Shown: piece after piece, positions 8,847 through 17,983 of the stretch
Numbering within the stretch: the stretch's first letter is position 1
Layout of the letters: every line of letters begins with the position of its first letter
From: Alectoria sarmentosa
Taxonomy: Eukaryota; Ascomycota; Lecanoromycetes; Lecanorales; Parmeliaceae
NCBI GenBank assembly: GCA_009733775.1
Contig: WOGZ01000319.1
Location: 1-37,899 of the forward strand
Direction of reading: 5' to 3'
Length of the DNA stretch: 37,899 nucleotides
Translations under genes and position numbers: made by a program
Notes under the pieces: model-generated
Seen by the model: only the letters and a program-made list of their open reading frames with translations
What the model was told of the DNA's origin: nothing
Databases searched by the model: none

Positions 8847-9449
8847 ATGAGCCCTATGGCTCTGCCTCTCACTATCCCATCCACTCCCGAATTTACCGCC
8901 CAGCTCCAGCGGGTTGAGACCTTACACCAGCAGTTAAAGACCGAACATGCACGTGCCCAAGAATTCCTCGCCAAGCTCAGACGCGGAGAAGAGATTCAAG
9001 CACAAGCGTTGCAGCCACAGGCACCATTGCAGTCTGTCCAATCTCAACCGATTGGCAGTCAGCAAAGATCGAAGCCAGCAGCAGTAAATGGGGCCCATTC
9101 AGAGCAGGAAAAGATGTGCTGTTGCCGACACCATCAGTCAAAGCCCCTCACAGAGAAGGAGAAGAAGATGGCAGAAGAATATAGAAAAGCGAGGTTGGGG
9201 CAACCGAATCTGCCCCCTCTTCCTATGCACGTTGATGAGCGTGAGGTGCGAGATTTGGAGAAGAGGGTCCGAGGTCTAGAAGGCCGGGTGAGAGGATTCG
9301 AAGGGCTACCGCCAGACAGGGAGATGGCATTGCTAGAGGTAGAAAGACTAAGGAGGGAGTTGGAAGGATTGGCGAGAAGAAGAGAGGGATTGTTTGCAGG
9401 CTTAGGACAGGCTGAAGAGAAAGGGAAGGCCGGAAGAGGCAAAGCCTAG
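8847..9449 (+). CDS. Hypothetical coiled-coil protein
   Basis: A single uninterrupted frame of 200 residues. I do not recognise the family. The N-terminal part (TPEFTAQLQRVETLHQQL) is helical and rich in Gln and Leu. A Gln/Pro/Ser-rich linker follows, then an odd MCCCRHH cluster near residue 90 that could bind metal. The last 80 residues are strongly heptad-like, with repeated RGLEGRVRGFEG and LEVERLRRELEGLARRREG. This supports a coiled coil and perhaps self-association. There is no signal peptide or membrane segment. A second Met three codons in (MALPLTIP) could be the true start. Codon use and length favour a real gene, but function is unknown. Confidence 0.65.
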   Translation: MSPMALPLTIPSTPEFTAQLQRVETLHQQLKTEHARAQEFLAKLRRGEEIQAQALQPQAPLQSVQSQPIGSQQRSKPAAVNGAHSEQEKMCCCRHHQSKPLTEKEKKMAEEYRKARLGQPNLPPLPMHVDEREVRDLEKRVRGLEGRVRGFEGLPPDREMALLEVERLRRELEGLARRREGLFAGLGQAEEKGKAGRGKA

Positions 9450-9884
9450 CGCATATGGTAAAGAGAAGGGCAAGTGGCGCAAGAGGATGTGGGATCGAAG
9501 GCCGATATTACGGTAAGTTTCGACATTGGGTCAGTGAACGTTAAGAGAAGGCCAGAAATTTGTTTTGTCGCAGCGTCTCCCAGTTGCTGTGTCCGTCACC
9601 ATTGGCGTGCCGGCACTTGAACAAAATCTTATTGGTCCATAATTATCGAAGGTCAAAGAATTCAATTCCCCGTCTAACTCTGGGCATCGATGCTGTTCAG
9701 GATTAGAGCTATTGGAGACATCGTCTGCAAGATGCCTCGAAGGTACAGTCCCAAATGGGTACGCCATGAGAAACGGAACATGGCCGATGATAGCCTCCTG
9801 AGCAGACAGATGGCTGATGTTGTCACCAGAAGACATGCAAATAGGGCGAGGGAAAACCAAATAGTAGCTTCAGGAATACTCTGA
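9450..9884. other. Intergenic between convergent genes
   Basis: Space between the 3' ends of the coiled-coil gene and RSC1. Only short overlapping frames with no recognisable motif. Presumed 3' untranslated sequence of both genes. Confidence 0.4.
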
Positions 9885-12774
9885 TCAAAATCTCGGATCC
9901 CAGTCGTCTTTGTAGATCCCGGTGCCACTGCAGGAGGCCTTCGCTGCGTCCCAGTTGCTCTTACGTTCATTGGTCTTTGCAAACTCTGCCTGACGCTTTC
10001 TCTCGTCCGCTTGCACCTTAGCCAGCTTCTCCATTTCATACTTCTTGCCCTCCTCCCAATGCTGGCCGTAAAGAGACTGATAGATCTTTTCGGTGCCCAC
10101 CTGCATCTGTTCGTTCCATTTCCACAGCGCTTTCACTGCCAATTCATTAATCTGCTGTTGCAAATCCCAATCAACGCCTTGTTTGGCCTTCTTTACTAGG
10201 AGCTGCGGCTGCTCTTCTTTTTCTTCTCGCAGACCTTCCGCTTTCCGCTTCTCCTTCAAGGCCTTTTTGATACGGATTTTCTCCGCAAGGTATTTGGCAG
10301 TGTGCCCGATAGCCGAGTGGGGTTTTGTGGGCGGTAGCGTATCCACGGGTGGTGAGGTGAACCAGAGCACATGACCATTTTCATCCTGCTGAAATTGGTG
10401 ACGCGTATCTTCGGGGATGGCTAGATTTGCGGTTTCTGGTAGGTGACCGACCTCCGGCAGACGCTGGGCAGGGATGTTGGGGCCAGCGATGCGCTGGTTG
10501 ACGTAGCGATTTGGCGTGGCATAGTGTTCGAGATGAGACGAGGTCGCGGCCGCAGGATGAGGCTGCGTGTAAGGATTTGGGGCTTGCTGGGAGTACTGAT
10601 GTGGATGATGGACCGGAGCTGGAGAGGCCGAGTGTTGATGGTACTGTGGTAGAGATGAGCCATAGGCTTGGGCGGAGTTGCCCTGAGGTGGATTGAAAGA
10701 TGTTGCGGGTGGTTGGTTATAGCCTCCCATAACCGCATCACCCTGACTATCTCTTGGATAGCTGGGCGTATCGTAGGCCGATGGGTTATTGACAGGTTTT
10801 GCTACCGATGGTGGTGGTTGTGGGGGAGGTGATGGGGTGGCTTCTGGAGGTGGAGATTGCTTAAATTTCGTCAGTGGCTGCATTGATTCCATTTAGATGT
10901 TTTACGCTCACATTTTCGTCGCGCGGTCCTTTGTACACCGCGCCTACAACAGGAGGAGCATTGTCAGCTCCCCATCTTGGCTTGGGTAAGTCGTCCGTCT
11001 CCTTTGCATCCTCCTTGAGTAAATGCAAGATTGGACTTGGTACTTTCTTGATTCTTTTGACGCCCCCATCGAACATATCCATAGGATAGTCCTGGTCTCG
11101 AACTTCATCGGGCAAGCAGCTAGCCCAGGTCTTGATCTTATTCAACTTGTGTTTCTCCTCATTGTATCTAGAGTCGCACACATAGACATCTTTGTCGGCT
11201 GATAATCCTCGCGGCCTACCCTTGCTGTAACGCGTGATGAACATGACAAAGCATCGGTCGATGATCTCGTCAACACGATGATCTCGGTACTGCCCTGTCT
11301 TGACCACTTCATTGGGGTAGAAGTGCTTTTCATACTGATGGACTGTTTGTTCTGGCCGGTAATACCAGCATGCATTCACCCACTTTTCTCCGTCCGTATC
11401 TTGCCAGGTACGATAGATCTGAGCGACGATCGGTTTTGTCACATCGTTCGGATTCTGTATATGAATCCAGTCGCCAACTTTCCATAGCTGACCGTTGTGC
11501 AAGATACCACCTGGTAAGGGTAAACGACCTTCTTCCATTTGGAAATCTGTGTCTGGCTTTTGCTTCTCTGCATCTGCAAGCTTGTGTGTTTCGGTCTAAA
11601 CGAATTGTCAGCATATGAAGTGCCAGACTGGGATTGCGGGTTCTCACCTGGAGATACACAGCGTCTTTGTAGATCTGGCTCTCGTCCTGATTATAGCTCT
11701 TTGCGTTGTTGAACATGACATCGATATCGCGCATGAAATGATCAACGGATTGGTACTTCTTTCGCTTTTGCTTTCTCTATGCAATGTTAGAGGTTGTCGC
11801 TATGTCGACCTATTTGAGCAGTAGCTCGGCAATATTCTTCCAACGTACCTTGATCTGCTCAATTGCAATCGGCTCTTTGATTTCCATGTAGTACTCTGGC
11901 ATGGCGACCTTGTCCGGTAGTTTCTCGAACTGATGAATGATGATGTTTCCATGCTCGTTCTTGTATTTGCGAATGGCTTTCAAGACTGCCTTAATTCTAG
12001 ACTCCATCGGAGTATCCACACGAGGTGGTCGACCTCGCCGCTTTCTAGATTCGGCATCATTGCCCTTCAGTCCCCCATCGTCCTTACCGCCTTCGCGCTT
12101 CGAGATGGCTGCTGTAGAACGAGGACCACGCTTTCGCTTTCGCTTCGGACCATCCTCGTCAGATTCTTCCTCATCTTCCTCGTCGTCTTCTTCGTCATCC
12201 ACATCGTCCTCTTCCTCATCCTCAGCTGGTAAAGGAGACTCAACGGGAGGCAGCTCTCCTAAGTCGGGATAAGTTGCTACCTCATGTGAGATGACACCGT
12301 GGTCAGCCAGAGCTTTGAACTCTTTTTCAAACTCCCGTCTGAGGACTACGGCGTCCTGGTACGCTCCCGACTCAGGTCTGTTGTATGTCTGGGCGTTGTG
12401 TGAAATTAGGGCGCAGTCACGGACGAATTCGGAGAAGTTCTTGTAATCTTTGGTCAACAGTTTGGCTTTCAGTGTGCTCAGAGCTACGGGCTCCTTGATC
12501 ACATCGTAGTAGTCTGGCATCGACCTCTTGTTGACTTTGCGGTGGAACAACTTCGAAGGGTCGTAGCCGCTGCGAGGTGTCAGACTAATGTGGACGCGAG
12601 GGGAGGATCTTACTCTGGTTCCCTGTAAGCATAGATCCTTTCGGTGATGTTCTTCATCGCCCGGATTTGCTCAGTTGTGAGAGCGCTGGTCTCTGGATTG
12701 CTCTGCGCCGGGGTCTCGGTCGTGTCCATGGGCGTCTGGCTACCCGGAGAATCACTAGACACTGCCATGGTCAT
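9885..12774 (-). CDS. RSC1: RSC1/RSC2-type subunit of the RSC chromatin remodeller (two bromodomains, BAH)
   Basis: Exons 12774-12614, 12569-11849, 11776-11648, 11595-10912 and 10859-9885 give 889 residues. Bromodomain 1 spans roughly residues 30-145 (GYDPSKLFHRKVNKRSMPDYY, with the acetyl-lysine Asn region HNAQTYNRP). An acidic stretch and an AT-hook (KRRGRPPR, near 230) follow. Bromodomain 2 runs to about 335 (MPEYYMEIKEP, FNNAKSYNQDESQIYKDA). A BAH domain begins near 365 (LWKVGDWIHIQN) and includes WYYRPEQT. The C-terminal part is Pro/Gln-rich and ends YKDDWDPRF. Family knowledge: RSC is the abundant ATP-dependent remodeller that opens promoters. The last intron (10860-10911) uses a rarer AAG acceptor, chosen because it gives a 52-nt intron with a CTGAC branch site. 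A CAG inside it would leave a 34-nt intron. The start could instead be the Met two codons later. Confidence 0.92.
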
Positions 12775-13093
12775 CGTTACCAGCTTCGGACTGTGATTTT
12801 GGGAGCGTGATTGGAATGAATTCTCAGTGTCGCAAGCACTTCGCAGGCCGAGACTATTTTGCTTGATATATCCTTTAACACTCTCTGTATTTGTTGACTT
12901 GTCTCTCTCTCGCAAGCATCCACACTTGTTACACTTTTTGTCAGCTTCAAGAACAAGCTCTGCGCGCGACGGATGCCGACATGCGAAGCTGACGGTCCTC
13001 AAGTCTCTTTGCTTGCAGGTGGTCTGCTTCACTTGGCCATGAATCGCGGAAGCCTTGACCCTAGCCTTCACAGGCTCATTTCTAACTTGTAAT

Positions 13094-13474
13094 AATTCAA
13101 TAAAGTACCCTAGGTACTTTAGGCGCCTAAGGTAAGTTACTTACTAGTCAACACTTTCGCCCTAACCTGTGCCCACTTCCGAGGTTCGGGGAAAGAACAG
13201 ACGCGGGAGCGGGCCGCTGGACTCTACTTATGTACTTTACATTCATTGAGATTGTAAAGTATGTAAAGTAAGTACGACGTACTTACTTACTCTACGTAGC
13301 AGAGTATGGATAGAGTACCTGTGCATTGAATTCTTCAAAGACTGAAGTAGGTTCGTACAATTTTACATCCAGAAGGCGTGTTATCGATAAATATTAGATA
13401 TCAGATATCAGATATCCTTACCTCTCTCTGTCACAGACTCTTTTCAAACCCGTTTACATTACTTGGCCAGACGA
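13094..13474. promoter_or_regulatory. Divergent RSC1/OTU1 intergenic space rich in small palindromes
   Basis: Three perfect hairpin-forming sites: TAAAGTACC/GGTACTTTA (13101-13121), TACTTTACA/TGTAAAGTA (13233-13261) and AAGTAAGTACG/CGTACTTACTT (13266-13288, one-base centre). A GATATCA-type repeat lies at about 13393-13418. The same TAAAGTACC words appear at 20527-20599 and near 8246. They may be transposon remnants or binding sites. The sequence does not decide which. Confidence 0.5.
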
Positions 13475-15277
13475 ATGAGGGTCAGGATACGAGGACCGGC
13501 GGGGCAAGCTGCAATATTGCTGTCCGACACTGCGACCATTGAAGATCTGAAGTCTCAAATTTCACAAAAGACATCAGTCTCCAAGTTCGATCTGAAATAT
13601 GGCTACCCACCAAGGCCTTTATCGCTCAGCGACTACGCCGAGACGGCCAAGCTGTCAGATATCGGGATCAAGCTCGATGGAGAACAACTGATTGTCAGCG
13701 ATACCACCCCGTCTGCGAGCAAACCGTCACCACCGTCTTTGTTTACCGTTGGACGGCCGAAACCCTTGGATCCAAGTCCCAGCCAAATGTTGACCCACGG
13801 GGCCAAGAAACCTTCCTCCGCAGTCTCGCCGTCCTCATTCTCATTTGCAGATGTGGGCACTGCTCCTCCGTCGTCAACTCAAAAGACCGACAAGCCCTTG
13901 TCTCTCACTCGCAACCCTACCTCGGCCTCCCTCGACGCTCCCGTACGTATTTTCGGAGTCCATGTTTCCTATTTTGAACCAAATATTGAGTCTTGAGACA
14001 TGTCTTGGGAGCTTCCACTCTATAGACGTGTTTCAAGGCTCGTCGTGCCCCCTTAAACAAGCAAGACTGACTCCGAAATCATAATCCAGGAGCTGCCTCT
14101 TCCTTCGCACGCCTCAACTCTAGTCCTTCGCATCATGCCCGACGACAATTCTTGCCTTTTTCGTGCTTTCGACACCGCTTTCTTCGGCGCTATGGACAAC
14201 ATGACTGAGTTGCGCTCTATCGTCGCTCAGAACATCTATGCGAATCCAGAGTAGGTACATCTCGGAGTAGATCCTTCCTTTCGGTAGCAAATGAGGGTAC
14301 TATGCCATCTTTTGGGAGCAGAAAGCTCTTCTACTCTCAGGACTGTCTTGTTCATTATTTAGATGAAACGCCGTACTTCGGCAGCAAAAGCATCTTTCTG
14401 CTCTCCAGAATTGTCTCAATTCTCGACCTTCTACCCAAAAAGAACGACGCTGACTCCGGAATCTACATAGTACGTACAGTGCGGTTGTGCTGGATCAACA
14501 GCCAGATGACTATTGTAGGCGGATCCAAAATGAGGACGCATGGGGTGGGGCCATTGAGCTAGATATCCTGAGCAAGCATTTTGACGTTGAAATATCTTCC
14601 ATCGTAAGCCGCTTTTCCAGATTATCTCTTCCTATTTGAGACTACTTCCTCCTGAGTCGGGAGACATGTTGAAGGAACAAATCTTTCCTTTTTATGAACC
14701 CGCCAGACTTGTCGTACTACCGGAATTTTTAATCTACATATGGGGATGCTGACTCGGAAATGGGCCAGGATGTGCAGACTTTACGTACCGACCGCTTCAA
14801 CGAAGGGAGGCCAAAACGGTGTATACTGGTCTACTCCGGGTACGCACATCTCGGAGTCATTCTTCCCTGATCTGTACCAAATCTTGAGCCGCAAGACATA
14901 GTCCAAGAGCAAGACCCTGCTCCTAATCCCGAGACTCGTTTCAGCAACACGTATATCTTGCCTTGAGTGATCCACGCTGACATTGACATGCGCACAGCAT
15001 TCATTATGACGCTATTGCATTGTCTCCCTCAGATGCGCCCCATAAAATAGCATATGCACCACCCGAATTTGACACCAAGATATTTGACACTCAAGATGTG
15101 GCTGTCCTTGAGGGCGCAGTAGAGCTGTGCAGAGTGCTGCAGGGAAGGCACTATTACACTGATACTGCAGCTTTCAAAACCCGGTGTAACATCTGTGGCA
15201 AAGTGAGCGTTGGTGAGAAGGGCGCAACTCAGCATGCAGCCACTACGGGACATCATGACTTTGGGGAAGCTGCGTGA
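13475..15277 (+). CDS. OTU1: OTU1/YOD1-type ubiquitin thioesterase
   Basis: Exons 13475-13942, 14090-14250, 14471-14603, 14769-14839 and about 14998-15277 give 370 residues. The N terminus (MRVRIRGPAGQ...) is the UBX-like fold that binds Cdc48/p97. The OTU catalytic core shows MPDDNSCLF with Cys178 and its Asp, and the catalytic His in GIHYDAI (His280). WGGAIELDILSKHF and RCILVYSG are also conserved. The C terminus is a C2H2 finger (CNICG...QHAATTGHHDF). Role: trims ubiquitin chains on Cdc48 substrates, including ER-associated degradation. All four introns are unusually long (147, 220, 165 and about 158 nt) and related to each other. In-frame alternatives exist for the intron 2 acceptor (TAG at 14470 preferred). 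The last acceptor may be off by one or two bases. Confidence 0.92.
13943..14089 (+). repeat. Introner-like element, OTU1 intron 1
   Basis: 147 nt, GTACGT...CAG. The 5' end carries TTCGGAGTC and the 3' end GACTCCGAA, a perfect 9-bp inverted repeat. The first 22 bases differ at one site from the complex I gene intron at 28656-28800, and the last 31 match it at 27. Confidence 0.85.
14251..14470 (+). repeat. Introner-like element, OTU1 intron 2
   Basis: 220 nt. It starts GTAGGTACATCTCGGAGTA and ends GCTGACTCCGGAATCTACATAG-like, the family 3' end. The middle is longer than in the others and holds its own inverted words (AGAAAGCTCTTC, GCATCTTTCTGCTCTCC). Confidence 0.75.
14604..14768 (+). repeat. 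Introner-like element, OTU1 intron 3
   Basis: 165 nt. The 5' end is diverged (GTAAGCCGCTTTTCC). GAGTCGGGAGACATGTTG inside and GCTGACTCGGAAATG at the 3' end match the family. Confidence 0.65.
14840..14997 (+). repeat. Introner-like element, OTU1 intron 4
   Basis: About 158 nt. The 5' end GTACGCACATCTCGGAGTC, then ACCAAATCTTGAGCC and AGACAT, aligns with intron 1. The 3' end keeps GCTGAC but has lost the CCGAA part of the inverted repeat. The 3' boundary is uncertain by one or two bases. Confidence 0.7.
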
Positions 15278-15444
15278 CGCAATAACGAATCATGCATCAA
15301 GAGAGTGATTTGAAGCATAGCATTTTGGCAAAATGCCTTCATCGGCCGTTTATACAAAGCCGCCCTATCCATAGACTGCAAAAGCACACATAGCGCACAT
15401 CGTCCCACCACATCACTATCCAGACTCCTCGCGGTAGGCAAGAC

Positions 15445-17690
15445 TTAATGCTTGACTTTCTTTTCCTTCTTCCGTTCTCCGTCTCCGTTAACTTCGCCGT
15501 GCTTCCGCTTCTTTTTCTTCCCGCCTTCTACGCCCCCCTCCTTCTTTTCCTTCTTCTCTTTCTTCTTCTTTTCCTCCTTGTCTTTTTTCTGCTTCTCTTG
15601 CTTCTGCACTGCCCTCGGTGCCACATCAGCCATCTCTTCGTCACTGTCCACATCTGCAGTTGGATCTTCAACGTCGATGTCCGCAAGCACATTGTCCATT
15701 GCATTACGCTGAAGCTCATTGTTAGCACAAATTCAAAGCATCTTTTCGACCATCTGGCAGTTCAATACGCACCATTGCGAATTCGTTTTTCGTAGGCGCA
15801 GCCCCTGAGTCATAGAAATGCAATCTCTCCTCAACTTGGGCCTTTAGCGCTTCACCGAACCTCGTGGTCGGCGCTTCACTGAAATTATCGATTCTGGATG
15901 CGATGGAACACTTATTCGCCAGAAACCGTGATATTCTACCCTTATTCTTCTGTGAGGCTCTGCCGATGGCAGACGCGTGGTAGATCAGGCCATATTTTGG
16001 GGTGTTGCCCTTCGTCTTCAACGCTCGAAATAAGGCCTTTTCTGCGCCGAGAATCTGGACCGTGGACGCTGGGTACTTGGATAAATTTGTGAGGCTACCA
16101 GCGTGTGATATCAGTCGTGCGCCAACCATCTCTCCAATCAGTATTCCCAGATTAGGTGCTACTATACCCATCTTCGAGACTAGGTAGCTATGGAGAGTCT
16201 TCCGATAATTCGCTAGACTGACCACTTTTGATGCGAAGGTGGTGACATTGTCCATGTCTGAATCCGAAATCTAGACAATTGAATCAGCGTGTTGTAATTT
16301 ACAGGCACTCATGGGAAATCTACTGCCTGACCCATGCTGACTTTGGCCACGTCAATAATGCTCTGGGCCGCCTCAAAATCGTCGTTTACTTGGGCGGCTA
16401 GCTCATGCAAATCTGCGTCCGATAACCTCTCTTTGGGTCCAATGAAGAGAGCGAGCTTTGCGTAAGTATGATTGTCGCTTACGATCCGAATAAGCTCTGG
16501 GAAATGCTAAAAAGGGTTTCCGAATCAGCTCTTCCATTTTTTGCTCCAGGTGGGACAAGTCTAGTGAGAGAATTGGCGGCCAAAATGCTTTTTGTTCCCA
16601 GAAGAGCCGATGTGACTCAAAGTTCGGTTCTGCAATGGATGAGATATTTACCCAGCTATACCACTCTCTGACCCTCATCCTGCACACTCCGGAGTCAGCA
16701 TGGCTTCTTTGAGGCAACGTATTCAGGTCAAAAGACAGGCTTGGGTTTTGAAACCTGCCTATTGCTCGCGAGACACGAATTGCGGTTCAAAACCAGGGCT
16801 TCGATTAGGGAGGGTCCGAATTGTGCACTCACGAGAACAGATTGACTGCCTTGTCCAGATTGTCTAATGTAGCAATAGCCTCTGCGAATGAGATTAGCGA
16901 CGCAGTGGCGCCGAAGGTCCAATTACTGACGTATGATGTGGTTGTCATTCTTCTGTACACTGAATTTAACCCTTGCCCTCGAGTAGGCGTGCTGTAATAC
17001 CATCACACTGCATCAGTCCAGGCCTTCAACAGTCTCGGATCACAGATAGGTAGCCTTACGCCCAGTCCCAAATTTGCACGTTCGACATCTCCTTCCTGCA
17101 GTTGTTTCAAGAGCTTGTGTGCGTGCTGACGAATACCGCGAAGCATTTCCTGTACAATTTCCGAAGTCTCGCCAGTCTCGCACTCGAGTCCAGGGAATGC
17201 ACCCTTTATAGCACCAGCGAGGTTCCTATCCGCTACACCGAGCGTAATCTTGTTCTTCTTCTTGCCCGACTTCGGTAGATTGACTTCGAGCAGCGAGAGT
17301 AGAAATTCAGAAGCTATACCCTCGCTGACTTCGTTCGCATTCTGTAGAGCCTGGGCTGCGCCTCTGAGGTATAGACTTAGCTTCTAGATTCCCAGATCAG
17401 GTCGTTGCTCGGCCTCTTACTGGAAAGGCGCGAAAGAGATCAGCTTGACCATCTTGCCAAACTTATCAAGAGACTGAGGTGGTCAGTAGCTTTCTTACGA
17501 AAACCAAAGTACAAGAAAATACCTGGACTGAGTCTTGAATTTCTTTCAGTCGACTGCCGACGGTGTCGGGCGGCAGCACTGTCCCGAACACGGCATAGCC
17601 AACTGGAGAAAACTCAGTATCGGAAATGTGATGATCGAGGGACCATTGGGATGTACCAGAGCTCTCATGCAGGAGAAAATCGACAGACAT
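15445..17690 (-). CDS. NOP56: NOP56, box C/D snoRNP core protein
   Basis: Ten exons: 17690-17657, 17602-17523, 17473-17421, 17363-17060, 16991-16931, 16881-16833, 16679-16652, 16506-16324, 16270-15773 and 15708-15445. They give 517 residues. The N terminus MSVDFLLHESS leads to GYAVFGTV and SRLKEIQ. The middle has HIIQAIATLDNLDKAVNLF and MRVREWYSWHFPELIRIV. The Nop domain signature ISHAGSLTNLSKYPASTVQI and FRALKTKGNTPKYGL is intact. NKGRISRFLANKCSIASRID and the Lys-rich tail separate it from NOP58. Role: 2'-O-methylation guide complex and rRNA processing in the nucleolus. Two introns (16680-16832, 16507-16651) are long introner-like elements. The others are 49-68 nt. It diverges from CCT6 with 293 bp between start codons. 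Confidence 0.95.
16507..16651 (-). repeat. Introner-like element, NOP56 intron 7
   Basis: 145 nt on the minus strand. The 3' end GAGCTGATTCGGAAACCC before TTTTTAG resembles GCTGACTCGGAAATGGGCC of OTU1 intron 3. The 5' end has GTAAATATCTCATCCATT and a TTTGAGTC word. It is more diverged than the others. Confidence 0.55.
16680..16832 (-). repeat. Introner-like element, NOP56 intron 6
   Basis: 153 nt on the minus strand. The 3' end GCTGACTCCGGAGTGTGCAG is the family end. TGCACAATTCGGA near the 5' splice site pairs with TCCGGAGTGTGCA at the 3' end over 11 of 13 bases. Confidence 0.75.
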
Positions 17691-17983
17691 ATTGCACAGA
17701 GGATATACGGATTCCAGACTCTTGGAGAAAGTGTGCGCAGGAGCTTGTTGATCGTGAGTACTTTACTGGTAGAGATGTTTTACGAAAGAATCCCGTCAAT
17801 CCGTCGAGACTTCTCTCCTACTTACAATTAGTCCTCGCCTAAATTTATAACCGCGTTTGCCGAGACAAAAAAGTGCCCGCGTTCTCAAAAATCAGCAGCG
17901 CGCGTTGATATTTATGCAATCCGCCCCAGTAAAGATATCTGTTCGGAGACTTTCCTTGTCTGTATTTCTTTCTTAGCACCAAA
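17691..17983. promoter_or_regulatory. Shared divergent promoter of NOP56 and CCT6
   Basis: 293 bp between the two start codons, with no open frame of note. TTTATAA-like (about 17840) and TTATGCAAT words are present, but no defined motif could be tied to either gene. Confidence 0.45.
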
